Assembly (NCBI GenBank): GCA_023266415.1
Contig: JAHFQG010000011.1
Coordinates: forward strand, 1-18,442
DNA length: 18,442 nucleotides
Direction: 5' to 3'
DNA from: Francisellaceae bacterium
GTDB lineage: Bacteria > Pseudomonadota > Gammaproteobacteria > Berkiellales > Berkiellaceae
Below the pieces are notes generated by a model that saw only the letters and a list, made by a program, of their open reading frames with translations, was not told where the DNA came from and searched no databases. A program made the position numbers and the translations under genes. Shown piece after piece: positions 1-6,674 of this stretch. Every line of letters begins with the position of its first letter. The first letter of the stretch is position 1.

Positions 1-589
1 GGGTCAGGTTATCTTCTAGCGATTCTTGATCTGAATTTATTGGGGTGAAGGAAATAATATGTGTTTGATGGGCGGTAATAACCGCGTCCGACAACACCTC
101 CCCACGCCAAGAAGAGGTTTCATCTAAACTAACTTCACGGGTTAAAATTTGACTTAACTGATTTTGAGATTTTTTCACCCGATTCAACGCCCTAATCACA
201 TGCACTGGAATTCGAATCACAGAGGCGGTATTTAACAAAGCCCGGTCAATGTTTTGGGCTATCCAAGGGCAGGCATAGGTCGAAAACCGAAACCCCAAAG
301 CGGGGTTGAATTTTTCTACCGCCCGAATAAGCCCCAAATTCCCTTCCGCAATTAAATCAGCGAAGGGAAGTCCCCGATTCAGATAGCGGCGAGCCACTTT
401 AAGTACCAATCGTAAGTTATGTTCAATGGCTAAATGTTTGGCTTTTTCATCTCCTTGCACCACTTGTTGAAACAGAGCTTGTTCTTCCTCAAAGCTCAGC
501 ACCCGCATTTGAGATACCGAAGCCAAATAAGGCTGAATAGTCTCTTGGCGTTCCTTTTTGGGTTTGGGTTGTGGGAAGCCTTTGGGCAT
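1..589 (-). CDS. rpoS: RpoS-like sigma-70 family RNA polymerase sigma factor (3' end beyond window)
   Basis: The minus strand encodes 196 codons of a primary-like alternative sigma factor that runs off the left edge. Region 1.2 (PYLASVSQMRVLSFEEEQAL), region 2.1-2.2 (HNLRLVLKVARRYLNRGLPF, then DLIAEGNLGLIRAVEKFNP), region 2.3-2.4 (GFRFSTYACPWIAQNIDRAL) and region 3.0 (VIRIPVHVIRALNRV) are readable in order. The pattern is closest to RpoS and unlike RpoH, so it is called an RpoS-type stress/stationary-phase factor. The usual melting motif TYATWWIRQ reads TYACPWIAQ: the first of two conserved Trp is Pro and the Arg is Ala, which may weaken promoter opening. The start is the only in-frame ATG after an upstream stop; the N-terminus is short for RpoS and no strong ribosome-binding site is seen. 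It diverges from the aapJ-like gene. Confidence 0.8.
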   Translation of the reverse strand, partial: MPKGFPQPKPKKERQETIQPYLASVSQMRVLSFEEEQALFQQVVQGDEKAKHLAIEHNLRLVLKVARRYLNRGLPFADLIAEGNLGLIRAVEKFNPALGFRFSTYACPWIAQNIDRALLNTASVIRIPVHVIRALNRVKKSQNQLSQILTREVSLDETSSWRGEVLSDAVITAHQTHIISFTPINSDQESLEDNLT

Positions 590-628
590 GAAGTTGCTCT
601 GAATGGAGTGAAGATGCTTAGTTTATCG

Positions 629-646
629 ACAAACTCATTGGTTTGT
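629..646. promoter_or_regulatory. Short perfect inverted repeat between rpoS-like and aapJ-like genes
   Basis: ACAAAC and GTTTGT form 6-bp arms around the loop TCATTG in the 130-bp divergent intergenic region. It could be an operator or a leader hairpin of the sigma gene. The rest of 590-719 shows no convincing promoter hexamers. Confidence 0.3.
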
Positions 647-719
647 TAAGGGTGTGGTTGTCATTTAAGGTCCATCATGAGAAACTTTCCCTATCATCGG
701 TGGTAGGTCGGGAAATAAA

Positions 720-1766
720 ATGAGTCAAAAGGTAAGGGCAAGGCAAGTTTTGTCCATAAGAGGCCGGTTTCTGGGTATGTTTATGGGAATGATGGGCGTT
801 CTAAGCCTCGCCCAAGCTCAAACCACCCTCCAAACCGTGCAAGAAAGGGGAGAGCTACTGTGCGGCGTTAATCAAGGGTTAGCGGGTTTTTCAAAGCAGA
901 ATAACCGGGGGGAATGGCAGGGGTTGGATGTCGATTTCTGTCGGGCGCTGGCAGCAGCGGTGTTGAAAGATGCGAGGAAAGTAAAATTTATACCATTGTC
1001 AGAATCGGACCGCTTTGCGGCCCTAGACAACAAGAGCATCGATATTCTCAGTCGTAACACCACCTGGACTTTCGCTCGCGAAACCGCCAGCAAGCTGGTT
1101 TTCGCTGGTGTTTACTATTACGATGGCCAAGGGTTTATGGTTTTGCAGAAAGAGGGCGTATCCAGCATTAAACAGCTAAAGCCAGTCAGTGTGTGCGTGA
1201 GCAGCAATACTACTACCGAAATCAACCTGACAGATTATTTCACACAGCAAAATATGCCTTATACTCTTCAAAAATTCCCTAGTATCCAGCTGGCTGTGAG
1301 CGCTTACAAAAGAGGCCAATGCCAAGCGCTGAGCTCAGACTTGTCGGCATTGGCCGCTCTGCGCAAGAGCATGCCCATCCCGACTGATCACCTATTACTG
1401 CCTGAAATCATCTCCAAAGAGCCTTTAAGCCCTGCAATACGGGCCGATGATGAAGAATGGCAAACCATTGTGCGCTGGACACTTTTTACCCTGATTAATG
1501 CAGAAGAGGCTGGGCTTACCTCCAAAAACATTGCCTCAATGTCTAAAAGCACCCAATCATCTGTTTTACGCATTTTGGGGCAAGAACCTGAGCTATTTAA
1601 ATTTTTCCCCTTAGATCCCCTATGGGCTAAGCGCATTATTGCTCAGGTAGGCAACTATGGGGAGATTTTTGATAAAAACCTAGGCGTCAAAGGGCTTGGT
1701 CTTAACCGAGGCTTAAACCAGCAGTGGAACCAAGGCGGGATTTTATACGCTCCGCCGATGATGTAA
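720..1766 (+). CDS. aapJ: AapJ/BztA-like general amino-acid ABC transporter periplasmic binding protein
   Basis: A 348-residue exported solute-binding protein of the family that binds polar L-amino acids and delivers them to an inner-membrane ABC permease. A basic n-region and a hydrophobic stretch (about residues 15-33) end in AQA before QTT, a typical signal-peptidase I site. The mature protein has family features: RGELLCGVNQGLAGFS near its start, DFCRALAAAVL, SRNTTWTFARE, the GNYGEIFDKNLG block and the C-terminal signature GLNRGLNQQW followed by GGILYAPP. Length matches AapJ (about 340). No permease or ATPase genes follow, whereas aapJ normally leads aapQMP, so here it is an orphan or uses components encoded elsewhere. 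The ATG at 720 gives the full signal peptide; an internal ATG at 777 would shorten the n-region. Confidence 0.85.
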   Translation: MSQKVRARQVLSIRGRFLGMFMGMMGVLSLAQAQTTLQTVQERGELLCGVNQGLAGFSKQNNRGEWQGLDVDFCRALAAAVLKDARKVKFIPLSESDRFAALDNKSIDILSRNTTWTFARETASKLVFAGVYYYDGQGFMVLQKEGVSSIKQLKPVSVCVSSNTTTEINLTDYFTQQNMPYTLQKFPSIQLAVSAYKRGQCQALSSDLSALAALRKSMPIPTDHLLLPEIISKEPLSPAIRADDEEWQTIVRWTLFTLINAEEAGLTSKNIASMSKSTQSSVLRILGQEPELFKFFPLDPLWAKRIIAQVGNYGEIFDKNLGVKGLGLNRGLNQQWNQGGILYAPPMM

Positions 1767-1775
1767 ACAATTCCT

Positions 1776-2180
1776 TTACTTAAAGGATAAAGGTGTTTTT
1801 TGTTTTTTCTGTTTAAACTCTAAAACGCTAAAAGCAGCCAATAATTTTGCTTGAGTGAGGGGTTTTTGAATGACATTACTTACCCCCAACACCAAACAGT
1901 TCCGAATAATTTCAGAATCTTTTATTAGGGTGAGGGCCATGAGAGGAGGCTGGCGGTTAAAGTCCAAGCGGGTTCGAATAAAGCGAGTTAACAAACCCAG
2001 ATCGATAGAGTTTACTTCCGTTAAAACCAAATCGTAGGTGTTTTTTTGAAGTGCTTCCATGGCTTCTTGTTCTGAATAAACCAAATCAACAATATGACCC
2101 ACTTGTGAAATAATACCCGCAGCATGGTGCGCTGCAATATTATCGGCATCTACCACCAATATCTGCAATAAAGCTTTCAC
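1776..2180 (-). CDS. Stand-alone atypical receiver (REC) domain protein with Glu at the phospho-acceptor site
   Basis: A 134-residue single-domain receiver. The CheY-like fold is visible as ILVVDAD (residues 7-13), YDLVLTEVNSID (49-60), the conserved Thr in MALTLIKD (T84) and the conserved Lys in VIQKP (K106). The phospho-accepting Asp expected at residue 55 is Glu, and the acidic pair near the N-terminus reads DAD rather than DD. It is therefore probably not phosphorylated conventionally; Glu may mimic the phosphorylated state. There is no output domain. The start is GTG, overlapping the stop codon of the upstream KfrA-like gene by 4 nt (2177-2180), so the two are translationally coupled and probably work together. 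A weak hairpin (TCCTTT/AAAGGA, 1772-1787) overlaps the stop. Confidence 0.78.
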   Translation of the reverse strand: MKALLQILVVDADNIAAHHAAGIISQVGHIVDLVYSEQEAMEALQKNTYDLVLTEVNSIDLGLLTRFIRTRLDFNRQPPLMALTLIKDSEIIRNCLVLGVSNVIQKPLTQAKLLAAFSVLEFKQKKQKTPLSFK

Positions 2181-2794
2181 GATAATTCTTCCGCAATTTT
2201 TTTCAATTTATAATCTTTGAGTTTACCCTCATACTCCAACTGCATTTTTGTCAAAGCGGCATCGTGCTCCAGCTGCATATGTCTTATTTGGGCGGATAGC
2301 TTACTATTGCGCTCCCGTACCACGCTAATGGCGTTTAAATATCGGTCAAATTGGGCCTGGTGGTGGTCATACAAGCGAAGCAGTTCAGCGTCTCGTGCTT
2401 TGGTTAAAGCCGTCAGGGTTGCTTCCAGTGGGGATATTTCTAACTGATGAATTTTGGCTTCTTTTTCGGCCAATTCAGCTCGCAAAACTTCCATTTCTTG
2501 ATTGGCACTTTCCCAGATTTCTTGTTTAAATTGCTCTACCGCACTGGCGATGGGATCGCCCTCTAAAAAGGGCAGGGGGGAAGGAACAGCATTCGATGAC
2601 GCTTTGGTGCGATGCTTCATCTTTTTCCAGGTGGTGAGATAGCGGTGAATATCGCTGTTGCTGCCTCGACGGTACCCCAGCTTCACCAACCTATCCCCAA
2701 CCCTTTGATAGGTAATGAGGTTCCCTTCAGACGCCAGTTGATCACACGCCTGCCAGACTTCCATTTCTTTCCGCGATTTAGGTTGCATACTCAT
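2177..2794 (-). CDS. KfrA-like DNA-binding protein with long coiled coil
   Basis: A 205-residue protein. Residues about 10-58 match the KfrA N-terminal DNA-binding domain pattern: VWQACDQLASEGNLITYQRV, then a basic turn with RRGSNSDIHRYLTTWKK. Residues about 82-200 are an alternating charged/hydrophobic helix predicted to be coiled coil, as in KfrA of broad-host-range plasmids, where it gives a filament-like structure linked to partitioning and autoregulation. The plasmid link is family knowledge; here the neighbours are chromosomal housekeeping genes. The ATG at 2794 is preceded by a good AAGGAG sequence about 7 nt upstream. It diverges from ispG across about 95 bp, which contains a palindrome it might bind. 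It overlaps the receiver gene by 4 nt. Confidence 0.72.
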   Translation of the reverse strand: MSMQPKSRKEMEVWQACDQLASEGNLITYQRVGDRLVKLGYRRGSNSDIHRYLTTWKKMKHRTKASSNAVPSPLPFLEGDPIASAVEQFKQEIWESANQEMEVLRAELAEKEAKIHQLEISPLEATLTALTKARDAELLRLYDHHQAQFDRYLNAISVVRERNSKLSAQIRHMQLEHDAALTKMQLEYEGKLKDYKLKKIAEELS

Positions 2795-2834
2795 TGCCCA
2801 GCTCCTTCCTTATCTATCAAAAAGTGTAACAACG

Positions 2835-2876
2835 TTTTAAACGAATTGCCATTTTGCTACAATGGGGGAAATTTCC
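2835..2876 (+). promoter_or_regulatory. Candidate ispG promoter with adjacent 10-bp palindrome
   Basis: TACAAT at 2858-2863 looks like a -10 box; the matching -35 (TTTTAA, 2835-2840, 17-bp spacer) is poor. GGAAATTTCC (2867-2876) is a perfect 10-bp palindrome at the predicted transcription start. Because the -10 covers an upstream in-frame ATG (2862), the promoter supports starting ispG at 2889. The palindrome could be an operator for the divergent KfrA-like protein; this is inference. Confidence 0.4.
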
Positions 2877-2888
2877 AGAAAAGTTATT

Positions 2889-4115
2889 ATGCTTTCTAAC
2901 TCAGTACCTCGCCGTATATCCGTTCCTGTTCGTGTGGGTTCGCTCTTAATAGGCGGTGGAGCGCCTATTGTGGTTCAATCCATGACCAATACTCCCACGC
3001 ACGACATCCAGGCCACCAGCCAGCAAGCCTTTGCTCTCTGGCAAGCTGGTAGTGAACTGGTACGCATAACGGTTGATACCGCTGAGGCGGCAGCGGCGGT
3101 CCCTTATATTCGTGATGCCTTGGTTACCATGGGATGGACCGAACCCCTATTGGTGGGCGATTTTCACTATATTGGGCATCAACTTCTCGTTCAATATCCG
3201 GATATGGCCAAAGCGTTGGCCAAATACCGCATCAACCCAGGTAATTTGGGGTTTGGAAAAAAACACGACTCTCATTTCACCTTACTCATCAACACAGCCT
3301 TACAGTATAACAAGCCTATCAGGATAGGGGTAAATTGGGGCAGTTTAGATCAAGGCTTGCTTGCGCGTTTGATGGACGATAACAGCCGCCTGCCTTCCCC
3401 CTTATCACCTGAGGCCATTCTTCGTGAAGCATTGGTCGTTTCCGCTCTGAGCAGTGCAGAGCAAGCTGAGCGGTTAGGGATGGGGCAAGACAAAATTATT
3501 CTTTCATGTAAAGTTAGTGAGATACAGAGTCTTATCCAAATATACCATACTTTGGCAAAACGCTCGTCTTACGCACTACACTTAGGGCTGACAGAGGCAG
3601 GAATGGGGGCCAAAGGGATTATCGCCACCACAACCGCCTTTGCAACACTGTTGCAGGCAGGAATAGGGGATACCCTACGCGCCTCCCTAACTCCAGAGCC
3701 AGGGGGGGATAGAACGCAAGAGGTGCGGGTTTGCCAAGACATTTTACAATCATTGGGGTTGCGGTCTTTTGCGCCTCAGGTGACGGCTTGCCCGGGGTGT
3801 GGACGTACCACCAGCACGGTGTTTCAGGCATTGGCACAAAGCATACAAGCCGAGTTGCGAGACAAGTTACCTATTTGGAAAATACGTTATCCGGGCGTGG
3901 TGGATATGAAAGTGGCGGTGATGGGTTGCGTGGTGAATGGTCCAGGGGAAAGCAAGCATGCTAATATAGGTATTAGTTTACCGGGTACAGGAGAGGAACC
4001 AGCGGCACCTGTTTTTGTAGATGGGCAAAAAGTGAAAATTTTACGGGGCAATAATATTGCTTTTGAGTTTATGGAGATGGTAAATCGGTACGTAGAGCAT
4101 ACGTATAATACGTAA
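2889..4115 (+). CDS. ispG: 4-hydroxy-3-methylbut-2-en-1-yl diphosphate synthase (flavodoxin/ferredoxin), IspG/GcpE
   Basis: The penultimate enzyme of the MEP isoprenoid pathway: reductive ring opening of MEcPP to HMBPP by a 4Fe-4S cluster, in the cytosol. The N-terminal TIM-barrel half has [43 protein letters not shown] and [14 protein letters not shown]. The C-terminal iron-sulfur half has [12 protein letters not shown] (C301, C304) and [17 protein letters not shown] (C347, with E354 as the conserved acid near the cluster). About 408 residues with extra insertions, like the longer alpha/betaproteobacterial form rather than the 372-residue E. coli form. The start at 2889 gives the usual short lead into [10 protein letters not shown]; an in-frame ATG at 2862 lies inside the predicted -10 box. 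An enoyl-CoA hydratase-like gene follows after 39 bp. Confidence 0.96.
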   Translation: MLSNSVPRRISVPVRVGSLLIGGGAPIVVQSMTNTPTHDIQATSQQAFALWQAGSELVRITVDTAEAAAAVPYIRDALVTMGWTEPLLVGDFHYIGHQLLVQYPDMAKALAKYRINPGNLGFGKKHDSHFTLLINTALQYNKPIRIGVNWGSLDQGLLARLMDDNSRLPSPLSPEAILREALVVSALSSAEQAERLGMGQDKIILSCKVSEIQSLIQIYHTLAKRSSYALHLGLTEAGMGAKGIIATTTAFATLLQAGIGDTLRASLTPEPGGDRTQEVRVCQDILQSLGLRSFAPQVTACPGCGRTTSTVFQALAQSIQAELRDKLPIWKIRYPGVVDMKVAVMGCVVNGPGESKHANIGISLPGTGEEPAAPVFVDGQKVKILRGNNIAFEFMEMVNRYVEHTYNT

Positions 4116-4154
4116 ATTTTGCACCGAGTGGTGTGTGTATATTTGGGGATTAAC

Positions 4155-4889
4155 ATGGAACATTTGGTTTTTTCAACACATCGGTCTGTTTTGTCCATTC
4201 AATTGAATCGAATGGACAAGAAAAATGCCATCACCCCAGAGATGTATCAAGGTCTTACCCGAGCGTTAGAAGAGTGTCAATCAAATGATGAAGTGCATGT
4301 GGTGCTTTTACGGGGGCACACTGACTGTTTTACAGCGGGAAGTGATTTACAGGTACTCTCCGCTTTGGACGAGCAGGATTTGCAAGCGATCAAGAATTTT
4401 CTAAATACGTTAGCTGCTTTTCCAAAGCCGGTAGTGGCTGCGGTTGGGGGGGCTTGTGTGGGTATTGGGGTAACACTTTTAATGCATTGTGATTTGGTGG
4501 TTGCCGCTGATAACGCCTTTTTTAAGATGCCTTTCATTGATTTAGCGTTGTGCCCTGAATTTGCCTCTAGCCTGTTGTTGCCAAAGGCCATGGGGTACCA
4601 TAAAGCAGCTGAGCATTTGATGCTGGGCACTTCATTTACGGCTGAGCAGGCGTACCAATATTGTCTGGTGAATCAGGTGGTTGCTCCGGAGATTTTATTG
4701 GCTACAGCCGATAAAATGGCCACTGATCTAAGTCAAAAGCCCCAGCAGGCTTTATTACATACAAAAGCCTTGCTTAAATATCCTCTGTTTTCCAAAATAA
4801 GTGAGCAAATCCAAGAAGAGCTGGCCCATTTCGAGGCTTGTTTGGAAACAGAAGAGGCTCAGGGGCGCATTCGGAAACTGGTGGGCTAA
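4155..4889 (+). CDS. Enoyl-CoA hydratase/isomerase family protein, probably delta3,delta2-enoyl-CoA isomerase-like
   Basis: A 244-residue crotonase-fold enzyme acting on acyl-CoA thioesters. The two oxyanion-hole segments are visible: CFTAGSDL (A61-G62-x-D64) and GGACVGIGVTLLMHCD (residues 98-113). The active-site segment FKMPFIDLALCPEFASSLLLP has a single Glu, E135, in a PExxSS setting typical of delta3,delta2-enoyl-CoA isomerases (PECI/ECI), rather than the Glu pair of enoyl-CoA hydratase, so isomerase is preferred. It would help oxidise unsaturated fatty acids. The ATG at 4155 is preferred because GGGG lies 6 nt upstream; an in-frame TTG at 4119 would add 12 unlikely residues. It probably shares the ispG transcript. 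Its stop overlaps by 4 nt the stop of the convergent lipoprotein gene. Confidence 0.88.
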   Translation: MEHLVFSTHRSVLSIQLNRMDKKNAITPEMYQGLTRALEECQSNDEVHVVLLRGHTDCFTAGSDLQVLSALDEQDLQAIKNFLNTLAAFPKPVVAAVGGACVGIGVTLLMHCDLVVAADNAFFKMPFIDLALCPEFASSLLLPKAMGYHKAAEHLMLGTSFTAEQAYQYCLVNQVVAPEILLATADKMATDLSQKPQQALLHTKALLKYPLFSKISEQIQEELAHFEACLETEEAQGRIRKLVG

Positions 4890-5509
4890 TTGCCCGGTAT
4901 TGCCTCATACGTGTTAGGAGGCGAAATAACAGAGGCAGAGCCCAGAATTTCTTGCAAGTTAATTTTTTCCAAGTCGTTCCATCTGTTTTTCTGAACGTAT
5001 ATCAATTGGTGTATACCGGCTTTAGTTTTCACAAAGCGGTATATGGCGTATCCGTTATCAGTTGTTTCACAGCCTTCTGTTTCTAACGAGGCCATATATT
5101 CCTCTGAGATGAGTGCTTGGCTGTATGCATTGGGATTTTTCTGAAGTTGAGTCCACATAAAGCTGCCCAATTTACATTCCTGCCGAGCTTGTTGTTCGGT
5201 GGCTGCGACGAACCTGTTTAGTTTTGATGCTAACTCATTTAAGGCTTCCGGGTAGAAGGAAATAGTGATTTTTTGAGACCAATTTTTGGCATTTTCGCCA
5301 TTTAATACCATTTCAGTAATGGCGAATCGCCCCGTTGCGGTGCTAGAAAGCTGTTGCCATTGGCTGGCATCCAGTTCAGTTTCGTTTAAAGAAAGCGTTT
5401 CATTAAAAACAAAATTAAGCTTGTGGCTTGGAAAAGTGTTATCCGGCCCTGAGGAGGTACAGGCGGTCAGACAGGCAGTTAATAGACTAAATTTTATAAA
5501 CTGGCGCAT
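4886..5509 (-). CDS. Putative lipoprotein of unknown function
   Basis: A 207-residue protein I do not recognise. The N-terminus MRQFIKFSLLTACLTAC is a lipoprotein signal peptide; both LTAC13 and LTAC17 fit a lipobox, with C17 more likely. The residues after Cys (TSSG) carry no Asp at +2, so outer-membrane sorting is expected if Lol rules apply. The rest is soluble, polar, mixed alpha/beta, with two further Cys (in ARQECKLG and ETEGCETT) that could form a disulfide in the periplasm. AGGGA lies about 7 nt before the ATG. Convergent with the enoyl-CoA hydratase gene (4-nt overlap of stops). Confidence 0.75.
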   Translation of the reverse strand: MRQFIKFSLLTACLTACTSSGPDNTFPSHKLNFVFNETLSLNETELDASQWQQLSSTATGRFAITEMVLNGENAKNWSQKITISFYPEALNELASKLNRFVAATEQQARQECKLGSFMWTQLQKNPNAYSQALISEEYMASLETEGCETTDNGYAIYRFVKTKAGIHQLIYVQKNRWNDLEKINLQEILGSASVISPPNTYEAIPGN

Positions 5510-5578
5510 GGTTAAGTCCCTTTCTATACTCTACTCTTTAAAATAGCATCTTTTTAGGGAAGGTGCGCGGTAATTGAT

Positions 5579-5703
5579 AATGAACCCGAGCGTAGCCCGT
5601 CATCCCGAGCGTAGCGAGGGATCTCCCTCTATGCCACTCTTAGGAGATCCCTCACAATGTTCGGGATGACGTGGAAACATGGCCATTCATGCAACAAGGC
5701 CAT
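5579..5703. repeat. Repeat cluster: 72-bp palindromic element (5599-5670) plus GGCCTTGTTGC-type repeat (5680-5702)
   Basis: The 72-bp element has arms GTCATCCCGA...GGGATCTCC and GGAGATCCCTC...TCGGGATGAC around an asymmetric loop, with about 4 mismatches between its right arm and the perfect arm of the copy at 12597-12668. A partial tandem unit (CCGAGCGTAGCCC) precedes it at 5585-5597. 5680-5702 carries TGGCC/GGCCA arms and is the reverse complement of a repeat also present near 12690 and 18330. The cluster overlaps the 3' end of the yihG-like gene and supplies its stop codon. No gene lies in 5510-5651. Confidence 0.85.
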
Positions 5704-6593
5704 TTTTTTGTATAATATTCCCTTAAAAGTGCATCTTTTTCATCCCAAAGAGTATAAAGCCATTGCTTAAAAGCTTCTCTGAAGGCAGGATCGGTAGCGT
5801 AGTCGCCTTGGCGTAAGGCTTGGGGGAGGCTGCGTTTTTTAACAATAACAGTGGCTTCTGGCACTAAGCCACACAAATATGCCCAAAAGGTGGGGGTTCG
5901 GGTGGGAAAAAGCACCGTAACGTCCAAAATAGAATCGGTTATTTTATCTCCCAAAGCTTGTATGGCATAGGCAATGCCTCCTACCTTAGGTCTTAATAGG
6001 TATTGAAAAGGGGAGGGCGGATGTTGTTTTAAATACTTTTTTGGCGTCCAACGGGTACCTTCAGCAAAGGTAGCGATTGTATTTGGGTATTCAGCTAACT
6101 TCCTGCATGATTTTAACGTGGTTTCCATGTCCTTCAAGCGCAATGTTGGGTTTTTTTCTAGCGCTTGTTTGGGGTATCTTTTTAACATGGGACAATGGAT
6201 AGCATAGGTGGCCAGATTAACAAAGGGGATCCACAACACCTCTTGTTTGGCAAAAAATTTGGTGACAGGAATTTGTGGGGAGCCCACCCCGGCTGCAATG
6301 GCGAAAGGGTCGACCCAGGTTTGGTGATTAGAGATAAGCAGATACCATTGGTTGGGGTTTAAATCGGGGGGTGCGGTAACGTGCCACTGTACTTTTAGCC
6401 AGTATTTTGACATAAACACCTGAACCCCCAACCAAAAGTTGGGGATACCGTCGATAAAGCGAGAAAGAGGCGTTTCCCAGGCTCTAGGAGCCACAAAACG
6501 GATAATAGCTAATACATAGATGGGAACACAGCATAAAACTGTGGCCACAACAATAAACAGAAGGCTGATAAAGCCTTTGAGGGCAGGGGGCAT
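5652..6593 (-). CDS. yihG: YihG-like 1-acyl-sn-glycerol-3-phosphate acyltransferase family protein
   Basis: A 313-residue membrane acyltransferase of the PlsC/LPLAT family, transferring acyl chains to lysophosphatidic acid or related lysophospholipids. An N-terminal membrane helix spans about residues 8-33. Motif I is SNHQTWVD (H90-x4-D95) and motif III is FAEGTRWT (E178-R181). YihG-specific similarity is seen in NQWYLLISNH, MLKRYPKQALEKNP, KDMETTLKSCRKL and FKQWLYTLWDEKDALL. The start at 6593 is chosen because AAGGA precedes it and a strong promoter lies just upstream; an upstream ATG at 6653 would place the promoter inside the gene. The last 16 codons (from WPCCMNGHV through STSSRTL) are repeat sequence, so the native C-terminus has been replaced or extended. 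Confidence 0.87.
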   Translation of the reverse strand: MPPALKGFISLLFIVVATVLCCVPIYVLAIIRFVAPRAWETPLSRFIDGIPNFWLGVQVFMSKYWLKVQWHVTAPPDLNPNQWYLLISNHQTWVDPFAIAAGVGSPQIPVTKFFAKQEVLWIPFVNLATYAIHCPMLKRYPKQALEKNPTLRLKDMETTLKSCRKLAEYPNTIATFAEGTRWTPKKYLKQHPPSPFQYLLRPKVGGIAYAIQALGDKITDSILDVTVLFPTRTPTFWAYLCGLVPEATVIVKKRSLPQALRQGDYATDPAFREAFKQWLYTLWDEKDALLREYYTKKWPCCMNGHVSTSSRTL

Positions 6594-6617
6594 AATTGAA
6601 TTCCTTTTTCCAGGGGA

Positions 6618-6646
6618 ATTGTATACTGATATTGAGTGTGTCACAA
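6618..6646 (-). promoter_or_regulatory. Predicted sigma-70 promoter for the yihG-like gene
   Basis: Reading the minus strand, TTGTGA (plus 6641-6646) and TACAAT (plus 6618-6623) are separated by exactly 17 bp. Transcription would start near 6611, about 18 nt before the ATG at 6593, with AAGGA between them. The same stretch may hold the divergent promoter of the USP-like gene, but no hexamers are convincing in that direction. Confidence 0.6.
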
Positions 6647-6674
6647 TATACAACCTATGTTAGGTGAATAAGTC

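Noticed and set aside
434..649. 71-codon plus-strand ORF opposite the sigma factor
   Set aside because: Antisense to a clearly conserved sigma factor frame; no start signals.
2862..2888. Upstream ATG for ispG
   Set aside because: It overlaps the predicted -10 box, lacks a ribosome-binding site and adds residues not typical of IspG.
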